Source: Zeugodacus cucurbitae
Taxonomy: Eukaryota > Arthropoda > Insecta > Diptera > Tephritidae
Length of the DNA: 64,000 bases
Direction: 5' to 3'
Assembly: GCF_028554725.1 (NCBI RefSeq)
Contig: NC_071670.1
Span: 66,439,001-66,503,000 of the forward strand
Under the pieces are notes generated by a model. It ran no database searches, was not told the DNA's origin, and was given only the letters and a program-made list of their open reading frames with translations. Made by a program: the position numbers and the translations under genes. Position 1 is the first letter of the stretch, and every line of letters begins with the position of its first letter. Positions 1 through 9,706 of the stretch are shown in pieces.

Positions 1-747
1 AAAATTCTTACAGCAAAATATTATAGTCTATTTTTCCAAAAACAGAACACAATTCCAAAATTATAAAATCCCGAAATCTTGAAAACCCAAAACATAAAAT
101 TCGGACTTTTATATATGGAAAGGTGTTCACAAATAAATCTTCTAATCTATTTTTTTCAACAAATACTCGCACATAACACGCCAATCGCACACTGCATAAA
201 TCTATTATTGACTCGCCTTTCTAGTAACAGCCAATTTAAACATTTCTATTTTTACCATTTACAAACACATAAACAATTTTGCCAGCAAATAAACAAGTGA
301 ACACATATTCCAGTACACAATTGTCCATTTGCAAACAACAACAATCAACATAGAAATTTTTGAAAAACATTTTCAGCATTTATTCGCAAGAATGGCATGC
401 CGTTATTCTTATTGTTATTTCCAAATGCAACGCTGTGTGAACTTAATAAAATCTATTGCGGAAATTTTTGAAATATAACAGGAAATATGTATAAAATGAA
501 AATGAAATTTTATTGCAAATTATTGCCAAATAATATGGTTTTAATTTAATTTTAATTAATTTCGCATTAAATATGTCGCTTAGTTATGCTTTAATGACTA
601 CTATTGTTTACGCCTCTATGCACTTTAATTATCTCTATGCATAGCTTTAAATGTATTTTTATGATTCTGAGGTTTTCCAGAATAATCGAAATCACCAAAT
701 TCAGAGTGAAAGCCCAGATTTTCTGGTATTATGCGAGTATTTCATTG
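1..747. other. Intergenic AT-rich DNA
   Basis: No supportable gene. Open frames on both strands are short and lack codon structure or splice context. Only A/T-rich runs are seen. Confidence 0.6.
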
Positions 748-882
748 AACAAGTAAGGAAGGGCTAAGTTCGAGTGTAACCGAACATTTTATACTCTCGC
801 AATTTATTTATTTAATTTTATTAATATAACAAACAATTTGACCCACATATTCGTCATTATGCATTGAAAGTCGGAAACCCTA

Positions 883-1833
883 ATAAAGGGTGATTTTTTA
901 AGAGCTTGATAACTTTTTAAAAAAAAAAAACGCATAAAATTTGCAAAATCTCATCGGTTCTTTATTTGAAACGTTAGATTGGTTCATGACATTTACTTTT
1001 TGAAGATAATTTCATTTAAATGTTGACCGCGGCTGCGTCTTAGGTGGTCCATTCGGAAAGTCCAATTTTGGGCAACTTTTTCGAGCATTTCGGCCGGAAT
1101 AGCCCGAATTTCTTCGGAAATGTTGTCTTCCAAAGCTGGAATAGTTGCTGGCTTATTTCTGTAGACTTTAGACTTGACGTAGCCCCACAAAAAATAGTCT
1201 AAAGGCGTTAAATCGCATGATCTTGGTGGCCAACTTACGGGTCCATTTCTTGAGATGAATTGTTCTCCGAAGTTTTCCCTCAAAATGGCCATAGAATCGC
1301 GAGCTGTGTGGCATGTAGCGCCATCTTGTTGAAACCACATGTCAACCAAGTTCAGTTCTTCCATTTTTGGCAACAAAAAGTTTGTTAGCATCGAACGATA
1401 GCGATCGCCATTCACCGTAACGTTGCGTCCAACAGCATCTTTGAAAAAATACGGTCCAATGATTCCACCAGCGTACAAACCACACCAAACAGTGCATTTT
1501 TCGGGATGCATGGGCAGTTCTTGAACGGCTTCTGGTTGCTCTTCACCCCAAATGCGGCAATTTTGCTTATTTACGTAGCCATTCAACCAGAAATGAGCCT
1601 CATCGCTGAACAAAATTTGTCGATAAAAAAGCGGATTTACACATTTCGAACCGAACACTGATTTTGGTAATAAAATTCAATGATTTGCAAGCGTTGCTCG
1701 TTAGTAAGTCTATTCATGATGAAATGTCAAAGCATACTGAGCATCTTTCTCTTTGACACCATGTCTGAAATCCCACGTGATCTGTCAAATACTAATGCAT
1801 GAAAATCCTAACCTCAAAAAAATCACCCGTTAT
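883..1833 (-). mobile_element. rosa-group (DD41D) mariner, internally deleted
   Basis: Terminal inverted repeats begin ATAAAGGGTGATTTTTT on the left and, read from the right, ATAACGGGTGATTTTTTT. Both are flanked by TA (881-882 and 1834-1835), the Tc1/mariner target duplication. The enclosed transposase relic reads on the minus strand. Its last two catalytic aspartates (in QQDGATCHTA and LTPLDYFLW) are separated by 41 residues. DD41D is the signature of the rosa subfamily described from tephritid flies. At about 950 bp it is shorter than a full-length mariner (about 1.3 kb), because part of the transposase is missing. It sits inside an older repeat whose two halves continue on either side. Confidence 0.85.
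993..1717 (-). pseudogene. mariner (DD41D) transposase, internal deletion and frameshift
   Basis: A start at 1717 opens about 25 codons beginning MNRLTNEQRLQIIEFYYQ, the usual N-terminus of this transposase group. The frame then stops. Homology resumes at about 1658 in another frame at SDEAHFW, running unbroken to the usual end HLNEIIFKK at 993. The helix-turn-helix DNA-binding region and linker (roughly 110 residues, inferred from family length) are missing. The catalytic core is present: first D in SDEAHFW, second in QQDGA, third in LTPLDYFLW. Loss of the DNA-binding half means this copy cannot make a functional transposase. The open frame of the catalytic half suggests a fairly young copy. 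Confidence 0.85.
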
Positions 1834-2799
1834 TAGGTATATGGGAGTTAGGTGAAGTTATGACCTAATTTTAAATATTTTAGTCACGGAGACATATTAT
1901 TAAAAGAAAGATATTCCCTCCGAATTTCTTCAAAATATCTGAGAGACTTACCTATTTTAACCTATCGGTTAAAAAAAATTAGAAGCACTGAGGTCCTCAA
2001 GTTTGATATATGGGGCCTTCAAAATTTATGATTCGATTTCGACGATTTTCAGAAGGGCGATGCCACACTATAAATGTAGTATTTGTGCAAAGTTCTGTTT
2101 CGATATCTTCACTAGTGCTTACTTCAAATATTGTAAATTAAACGATTCAGATCGTCTTGAAAGTTCTGAACCGATTTGGCCAATTTTAACAACATATCAT
2201 AGGGATGCAAAATATTACAAACCGAATTTCATTGAAATTGGACGGGTAGTTTCGGAGATATGATTTTTGACCCATAAGTGGGCGGAACCACGCCCATTTA
2301 AAATTTTGTATACTATTTTGAGTGCAGCTCTTCTTTACCTTCTTTATAATGAAATTTAATGTTTCTATTGGTTTTTCTTACTGAATTAAAGTATTTTTAG
2401 TAGTTTTCAACATAACCTTTGTATGGGAGGGCGTGGTTATAATCCCATTTCCTCCATTTTTGGACTAAGGAAAATACTAAAAAAACTACTCCTGAGTCGA
2501 TGATATAGCTTTAATAGTTTACGAGATATGTATAAAAAACGTAGTAAGGGGCAAGGCCACGCCCACTTTCCAAAAAAAAATTACATTGGAATATGCCCCT
2601 TCTTAGAGCAAACCTTTGTACCAAATTTCTTTCATAGCTTAATATTAGACATCCGGATTCAAACTTTACTCGCCTCCCTGATCACTTTGGTATATATTTC
2701 TTATATCTTACTCGTTTAGTTTTAGGACTTACAAAGAACCGTTATTTGGACAAAACTATTATACACTCTTTAGCAACTTTTGTTGCGAGAGTATAAAAA

Positions 2800-3239
2800 T
2801 AGTCCAAAAACTTTATTGGATAAACTTGATTCTACATATGAAATCCCGGATACTCTGTTTCGAGATTTGAAGGTTTGATGGATATTTGTTGAAAAAAGAG
2901 ACTCAAAGATTGTAATCATTTCTACATTTGAAAAACCGATCCCGAATTTTATGTTTCGGCATTATGGGGTTTCGAGATTTTACAACCTCGTTATTTTGAT
3001 GTGTTTTCAGGATATTTTTGGTCGATCAAAAAATTTACAATGAATCACTTATCACCACTCAAACGTTCTTGTGAGAGAACTTGTCTGGTTCTGGCCATAT
3101 ATATACAGTACTATCCTACTCATTTTTCACTACCAGTACCAGCCCTACCTTTCATTAAATTTCATCTATCATGTATTAAGCAACCAGTTTATTTCCTCGG
3201 AAAGTTAGTTTATTTCCTCTGAAAAAATACAGCTAATCT
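2800..3239. other. Intergenic DNA downstream of the DUF1091 gene
   Basis: No gene seen. The stretch lies between the right TIR of the repeat and the stop codon of the minus-strand DUF1091 gene, and contains that gene's 3' region. Confidence 0.5.
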
Positions 3240-4044
3240 TCAATGCCCTTGCACCTTCGGCGCTTTTGTACGTAATTTAAACTCTTTCACATCAGTCACT
3301 TGTATATAGAGAATAACGGTGCCTACATCATCATAGGGATAACCCTCAAGAAAATTAAAATCAATCTTATACAGACCCAGCGGAGGCACAATCGGCATAA
3401 ATTTCTCATCCATATAGAGGTTCTTGACAATCAGACGCTTCTGTTGATGAGTGGAGAGAGGGTGCTAAATATAAGTAAAATTATAATAGATATATAATTC
3501 TTACTCACCGTGAACGGACAACTGTGATTCACATTCGACACCTCCTTGAGTATATTCATGACAATTGTGGTGTAAGCCGGAAAGTTGCGCTTGTCCAAAA
3601 TGCTGCACAAATTCGCGGTGACATTGACGAGAAATGGCTTAAATTTATTGGCGCTGTTGCGCAGGAAAATTTGCAGGTTGAGCTAGAATCATTTAAAATA
3701 AAATGTTGTTAGTGTATATGTGATATGAGAAAGCACACCTACCGACACATTTCGCAGCTTATTCACGATGTCACTCTCCATATTCGTGTGCGAACGATAG
3801 CGATTGACCGCCTTAATGCCGCAAGTGGCGTTTCGTATATAACGTGCATTTGGGAAACACTCGATCTTCGTCGTTTTATAAACGATCCAGCCATGGACCT
3901 GCAAGCAATTTCAATCAAATATCAAACTTAAAACCAATTTGATTTATGTGTAAAGAGTAGTTGTTGTGTTTGAGTACTTGCGCTTAAGATCAGTAAATCG
4001 GCAATGAGCATCAGCAGCAGCATCATTTTGTAGCCCATTGCCAT
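3240..4044 (-). CDS. Secreted DUF1091 / DM8-family protein, four exons
   Basis: Coding exons on the minus strand are 4044-3982, 3898-3743, 3682-3509 and 3464-3240, giving about 205 aa with every junction in phase 0. Exon 1 encodes a hydrophobic signal peptide (MAMGYKMMLLLMLIADLL). The mature part carries the hallmarks of the insect DUF1091 (DM8, MD-2-like) family: an early Cys in KIECFP, a second in NATCGIKA, then RYRSHT, KPFLVNVTANLC, HSCPF near the middle, and the late KNLYMDEKFMPIVPP and GLYKIDF blocks. The length is typical of the family. Members are thought to be extracellular lipid- or pheromone-related proteins; function here is not proven. Introns 2 and 3 are GT-AG. Intron 1 only keeps frame with a GC donor (GCAAGT at 3981-3976). 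The nearby GT donor would shift the frame, so either a GC-AG intron or a broken exon 1 applies. Confidence 0.85.
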
Positions 4045-5276
4045 GCATTGCGCAACAAAAACTAAGTGAAAGCGATTTACTGAATGAATAAGTCTAACAG
4101 ATATTTATTTAGTAATCATAATTATGCGTGTAATTGCTGCTCCATTTGTGATTATTTGTGTAATGATATTTTAATTGACTGCTCAATATGTTGTTGTTAG
4201 TGTATTCGTAGCTTTTGTTAATCACATTTACATAGAATCCATTTAATTAATTATCTAATACTTTACACAGTATTTTGCTTATGAAATTTTAATTATTTTC
4301 CACATTTTTAATTTAGTAAATTGAAATTGATTTAAAAAACTATTATGTTAAAATTCTGTACCGAGTTCTATGCATTGAGAAACATGTGCTGTTGTGAGCT
4401 AGAAAATTAGCCAAATTTTTAAGCGAGTTCATATGAAAAGTTTGCCAACAAAACCGAAAAAAAATATTTATCATATATATTATTATTTATTACTTATCAC
4501 AACTCAATAATTTAAAGAAAATAACAAATTTAATATACAAATTCCACTTAACATACATGTATACAGAAATACATATACTTAGAAGTTCCAAAATAAACAA
4601 AATTGTGAAATTGGGTTGAAAATTTAATTCTAAATAGAGTCATATATCAAATAAAAATATTTAATTTTTCTCTTTAAAGCTTCTTTTAGCAGTGTTAATT
4701 AATTTTGGTGAAATAATCAAATTTCAAATATCCAAATAAAATATTCCAAAATAATTTTTAGTTAATTCATTAATTTCTTGCCCGAAAAACTCGAATTGCA
4801 TGTTGGACTGTATTTAGCGCAGATTTTTTCTATATTATGTGTTGAAATATAGTGACCTGAACGCCAAAAATCGCATTATTTATTGGTATATATATATATG
4901 TACAGTGCATAACAAACCGGTCAGGTAGTTGCACCCACTTTAAGTTTGAGTAAGAGTCCGAAAGCCGACACTGGACTCCGACATCCTCGTCGGATATTAA
5001 AAAGGACCTTAATAATGTTATAGGAGTGAGATAAAAGGGTACCCAGAGGGACAGGCTTTAAAGACCGACTTCCTCATTTCACTCCTCCTCCTCCTGCGGA
5101 ATGAATGACCGAAGAAGCATGGAAATTGGTCAGATGGTATTCGCCTTGTATGAAGAACGTCAGACAAACGGTTCAGCGAAGAATGCCTAGTAATGCTAGT
5201 AAGCAAGATGGTCTGAGGCTGTTTATTTTATAATCGGATTTCTTATACTGGATTAATTTTTAAGGTAGAGTCAACA
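4045..5276. other. Intergenic AT-rich DNA with a TA microsatellite
   Basis: No gene is supported. A (TA)n run lies near 4886-4899. The more GC-rich stretch 4918-5215 (with CTCCTCCTCCTCCTGCGG) has no coherent long frame and may be part of an older repeat. The reverse transcriptase frame is open back to about 5217, but similarity to such proteins begins only near 5292. Confidence 0.4.
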
Positions 5277-6746
5277 GTGAGGCATATACAAAAATTCTCA
5301 AGCTTTCTTAAAAATTGTGCAAAATATATCTATCTGCCCTTAACTAAGCTTTTTAACCTATCTCTTAAACAAGGTATTTTTCCGTCAATGTGGAAAAACT
5401 CTTTTATATTACCTTTGCATAAAAGTGGAGTTAGATCATCTGTTGAGAACTATAGGGGGATAGCTAAAATGTCAGCTATACCCAAACTTTTTGAAGCTAT
5501 TGTCACTGACCAAATAACTTTCTTAATCTCTCCTTTAATTTCATTCTCTCAGCATGGATTTTGTAAAGGGAAATCTACAGTAACTAACTTGCTTGAATTT
5601 GTAAACCATGTGTCAATGGGTTTTAGGGATAATAAGAATACTGATGTTATATATACAGACTTTAGTAAAGCATTCGATAGAGTAAACCACTCAATTCTTT
5701 TGCAAAAACTGAATCTTCTTGGTTTTCAACCAAGACTTCTTGAATGGGTATCCTCATATCTTACTAACAGAAAACAACAAGTTTTATTTAATAATACGTT
5801 ATCCGATTCAATTAGTGTCACTTCAGGGGTTCCACAGGGTAGTCATCTCGGCCCGATTCTGTTCTTGTTGTTCATCAATGATATACCTTCAGTAATTAAG
5901 TTTTCAGAAATTTTATTATATGCGGATGATGTAAAACTTTTTAAATCATATACTTCTCCTAAAGAAAGGACTGAGTTGCAATCGGATTTAAATAATTTAG
6001 TTACTTGGTGTCACAAAAATGATATGCCACTGAATCTTAAAAAATGTAAAACGATGTGCTTTTCCCGTAGAACTGTTGATCTTTCCCCCTATGTAATAAA
6101 TAACTTCAGTTTAGAGCAAGTTTTTAGCTTTGTTGATTTAGGAGTTAATATGGACCCTAAACTAAATTTTAATTCTCATGTAAATTCAATTGTCTTAAAA
6201 GCTAAAGGTGCTCTTAGCTTTGTTAAACGTTGGTCTAAAGAATTTAGTGATCCGTATATTACTAAAATTCTTTTTACAACATTGGTAAGGCCTATATTGG
6301 AGTATGGTTCTGTGGTATGGAATCCTAGCTATCAATCCCATTCTGATAAGCTTGAGTCCGTTCAAAAACAATTTTTACTTTTTGCTTTAGGCCACTTACA
6401 TTGGGATTCAAGATTGAATCTTCCCCCGTATACTAGTCGTTTAAAACTTATAAATCTTCCCACACTCACTAGTCGCAGAGAAATGCTAGGTATAATTTTT
6501 CTAGTAAAACTTCTGAATGGTTTAGTTTGTAGTTCATTTCTTTTGTCTGATATTAAGTTTAATGTCCCATTGCGTTCATCCAGGCAGTTTAGACCATTAT
6601 TTCTAAAATCTTCTAGAACAAATTTTGAGTTAAATGAACCATTCTGCCGAATATGTCATGATTTTAATTCGCATTCCAGCACATTTGATCCATCTGACTC
6701 AATATTTAGCATCAAAAAAACTATTTTGTCTTCTCTTAATAAATAA
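5277..6746 (+). CDS. Non-LTR retrotransposon reverse transcriptase, 5'-truncated, open frame
   Basis: This 489-codon open frame has no convincing ATG; its first listed codon is GTG and similarity starts mid-protein, so it is the 3' part of a pol ORF. Reverse transcriptase motifs are in order: ENYRGIAKMSAIPKLFE (about 60-75), SQHGFCKGKSTVTNL (110-125), DFSKAFDRVNH (145-155), SGVPQGSHLGPILF (200-213) and the catalytic LLYADDVKLF (about 230). A C-terminal region of about 230 residues follows, ending with a cysteine-containing FCRICHDF. No endonuclease domain is included. It resembles Jockey/CR1-type retrotransposons of insects; the exact clade is uncertain. The absence of stops or frameshifts over 1.47 kb suggests recent insertion. 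A target-site duplication was not identified. Confidence 0.85.
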   Translation: MRHIQKFSSFLKNCAKYIYLPLTKLFNLSLKQGIFPSMWKNSFILPLHKSGVRSSVENYRGIAKMSAIPKLFEAIVTDQITFLISPLISFSQHGFCKGKSTVTNLLEFVNHVSMGFRDNKNTDVIYTDFSKAFDRVNHSILLQKLNLLGFQPRLLEWVSSYLTNRKQQVLFNNTLSDSISVTSGVPQGSHLGPILFLLFINDIPSVIKFSEILLYADDVKLFKSYTSPKERTELQSDLNNLVTWCHKNDMPLNLKKCKTMCFSRRTVDLSPYVINNFSLEQVFSFVDLGVNMDPKLNFNSHVNSIVLKAKGALSFVKRWSKEFSDPYITKILFTTLVRPILEYGSVVWNPSYQSHSDKLESVQKQFLLFALGHLHWDSRLNLPPYTSRLKLINLPTLTSRREMLGIIFLVKLLNGLVCSSFLLSDIKFNVPLRSSRQFRPLFLKSSRTNFELNEPFCRICHDFNSHSSTFDPSDSIFSIKKTILSSLNK

Positions 6747-8453
6747 TATTCAGAAATTTTTAACTTTTTGTTTTTATATATTTTTAAATCTCAGCTGTTG
6801 AAATGTTTCTTTCTGTAGCTGAGCAGTTTGAGAACCGGACGCTTAAAAATCTCTTGCCTTTCTAGACTCGGCAAATTCCGCTCGTATGCGGACTGCGCCC
6901 CACGCGTCGGTTGGGCGGGAGGAGGGTAATCGTTTGGGTTAATAATAATTTATACGCTGCATCGACACCAAAACTCCTTTCAGGACGACTCTGCGCCATT
7001 TCACAGACTGTTATCAATCTCATTCATAACTAATTTGATCTTCTTCCTTGTATTTTTTTCAAGTTCGCGGATTCTGAAAAGCTTTCAGCAAAAAATAGTT
7101 TCATTTTACTATTTTATCTCTCCTTTCCATAAATACTTTGACTCCTAAATATCATTTCTAGGAAAGCATACGAATACAATTTACAAACTATTCGAAGATA
7201 TCTTCTTCTTCCTTTCTAAGGCTTTCATTGTCGACTTTTATAAAGACCATATTTTTTTCGCTCTCCATCAATTTACTGGCGTCTAGTGTGTTATATATAA
7301 ACATCCCCACATACAGTTTGCCTTTCACTTAGCGAAGTTACCGCGTAAATGACGGGTTTCATTCGGTTGCCAAAAAACAGCGTCAGCTGTCATGACTTGT
7401 GTGACACATCAGAATTAATTTATGTTATGATATTTTGACAGTTTCATATGAATTTGCTATTTCAAAGTGACACTCGCCTTCCTGCCAACACGCGCTCACA
7501 TAGACACACGATGCTCGTGTGTACAGTGCACACCACTCTTTGGCTCTTTTTCTGCGAATTTCCATTCACTCACAAATCCTTTTACACGTTTGCATAATAT
7601 TTTCACTATTCACTCGACCCCCGCCTCCGACCACCCGCATACCTTCAGTGTTGTTGTTGTTGTTTGTGTTTTAGTATTGCCTGCCATTCAAATCACTTTG
7701 CGCAATCATCGCATTTCATTCGTTTTTCGGTTGCTCGCTTTACCGTTACCTTGCCTTTTTTATGATTTCGTGCAACTTTTGATATTATTGCCAGTTTGTG
7801 TCATTTGAATGTGAGGAAATGTGATAGTCGCTCAGTTGAGCAACATTCACTTTTGGTTATTTAATGGCATCTATGTGTGTGTGTGTGTGATTTTGTAGAT
7901 TCTAAATTTTTTATTGAGCTTTTTTTGCACACAATTTTACTTTATTTGACACATAATTTGCCTTGCCACCTTCTAACTCATATATATATAATTCATGTGT
8001 GTGTCACATGTTTCCACGTATGACAGTGTTGCAATTGCGCTGTCACCTGTGAAGTTCTCACAGTTTTCATTTATTATTCAAATATTTTACAGTGAGAATA
8101 GAATAAAATTTTAATGAAATAAATTTAATTATAAACTCTGAGGATTATGATTTATTTAAAGAGCTGAACTAAGGAAAGTGTAGTGTATCATACATATGAT
8201 AAACATCATTGTTCCATGAAACATTTCCACCATTATCAGTGGTAGGTGAGCCAAGTGCTTGGAGAGCTAATATTCCAAAGAACTATATTTTCAAGAAGGG
8301 ACTCGAAAGACCTAATTTACATAGATTCACTCACCGGATATAAAATATTGCATTACAAATTGAGGTTAGATATCAGTTATAGATCAATTTCACCAATCCT
8401 ATTTTTTCAATAATCCTATTTTGAAATTACCTTCAAAATAACAAATGAATTAA
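6747..8453. other. Retrotransposon 3' tail and intergenic DNA
   Basis: The first 200 bases after the stop are probably the 3' UTR of the retrotransposon; the GC-rich block 6880-6925 is unlike its surroundings. The rest holds a (TG)n run near 7873-7888 and a GTT-rich run near 7650. A 113-codon open frame at 7467-7808 has simple-sequence composition and no recognisable domain, so I do not call it a gene. Confidence 0.4.
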
Positions 8454-9706
8454 AAACAAGTAAGGAAAGGCTAAGTTCGGGTGCAACTGAACATTTTATA
8501 CTCTCGCATTATTTTATTAAGATAACACACAAGTTTACCCATAAATTCGCCAAAAATTTAATAGAATAACGAAAATTGTCATATATAGTTACGAGGGCTG
8601 AGGTAATTCCTGAACCGATTTCATTCGTTTTCACCAGCAATGTACACTATATCCAATACTATACGCTCACTTAATTTTGCTAAGATATTTTAATTACGGA
8701 ATAAAGCCCACCGTATTTTTGAAAACCCTAAAATTAGGTATATGGGAGCTAGGAGATGTTATGGCCCGATTTTAATAATATTTGGAAGAGAGACCCACTA
8801 TTAGAAGAAAACAATCTCCTCTGAATTACATTAAATTATCTGAGAAATTAAGGCGCTGAGTTCAACATGTTCGATATCTGGGGCCTTGGGCTGGTCCGTT
8901 TTCGACAATTTTTTACAAGTATTACCAGAGATGATATGCACTAATTGTGTAAAGTTTTATTCCGTTATCTTCATTGGTTCCTTATGTTTACAATATAAAG
9001 TGAAACAATAAGATGGATTTCAAAATTGAGTTATAAGGAAAGTAGTAGTGGTTGTGAACTGATTTCGCCCATTTTTTGTCCGTGTTATCAGGATGTCAAG
9101 AAAATATTATATACCGAATTTCATTGGAATCGGTCGAGTAGTTGCTGAGATATATTTTTGACCCATAAGTGGGCGACGCCACGCCCATTTCCCATTTTGT
9201 AAAAAAATTGAGTGCAGCTTCCATCTGCCATTTCTTATGTAAAATTTTGAGTTTCTGACGTTTTTCGTTAGTGAGTTAAAGATCTTTTAGTAATTTTCAC
9301 CGATTTTGGGGGCGGGGACACACCTACTTCCCCAAAAAAATTACATCCAAATATGCCCCTTCCTAGTGTGATCCTTTGTTCCAAATTTTATTTCAAATCA
9401 TCCAATCTTCCAAATTCATTTAATAGGCATGGCAGTGGTCCGATTTTGCCCATTTTCGAAAGCAACCCTCTCACGGTCCCAAGGAACATGTGTTCCAAGT
9501 CATTCATTAGGATATCTCAATTTTTACTCAAGTTATCCGTTGCACGGACGGACAGACAGACATTCGGATTTTGACTCGTTTTGTTACCATGATCATTTTG
9601 ATATATATAACCCTATATCTAACTCGTTTAGTTTTATAACTTACAAATAACCGTTATGTGAACAAAACTATAATACTCTCATAGCAACTTTTGATGCAAG
9701 AGTATA
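8454..9706 (+). repeat. TIR-ended interspersed repeat, copy 2
   Basis: It begins AACAAGTAAGGAAAGGC, then CATTTTATACTCTCGCA, and ends with TAGCAACTTTTGATGC followed by AAGAGTATAAA, an inverted copy of the left end. Internally it matches the repeat at 748-2799 and 39450-40290 over long blocks, including GTAAAGTTTTATTCCG, GACCCATAAGTGGGCG and the CGGACAGACAGACATTCGG block. No coding capacity is evident. This copy has no mariner insertion and shows the normal length of about 1.25 kb. Confidence 0.75.

Larger units (their letters stand above)
748..2799 (+). repeat. TIR-ended interspersed repeat, copy 1, interrupted by a mariner
   Basis: The left end has AACAAGTAAGGAAGGGC followed by TTTTATACTCTCGCAA (788-803). 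The right end carries the inverse, TTGCGAGAGTATAAAA (2783-2798), giving a 16-bp terminal inverted repeat. The right end also folds on itself around TAGCAACTTTTGTTGC. The body shares long stretches with 8454-9706 and 39450-40290, for example the GACCCATAAGTGGGCG block and the GTGTAAAGTTTTATT block. No transposase is encoded. It is a non-autonomous dispersed repeat of a type common in flies; I cannot assign its superfamily. A rosa mariner splits it at about 883-1833, so the uninterrupted copy would be about 1.1 kb. Confidence 0.75.

Noticed and set aside
7467..7808. 113-codon open frame
   Set aside because: No domain, no codon bias; lies in regulatory-like DNA with short repeats.
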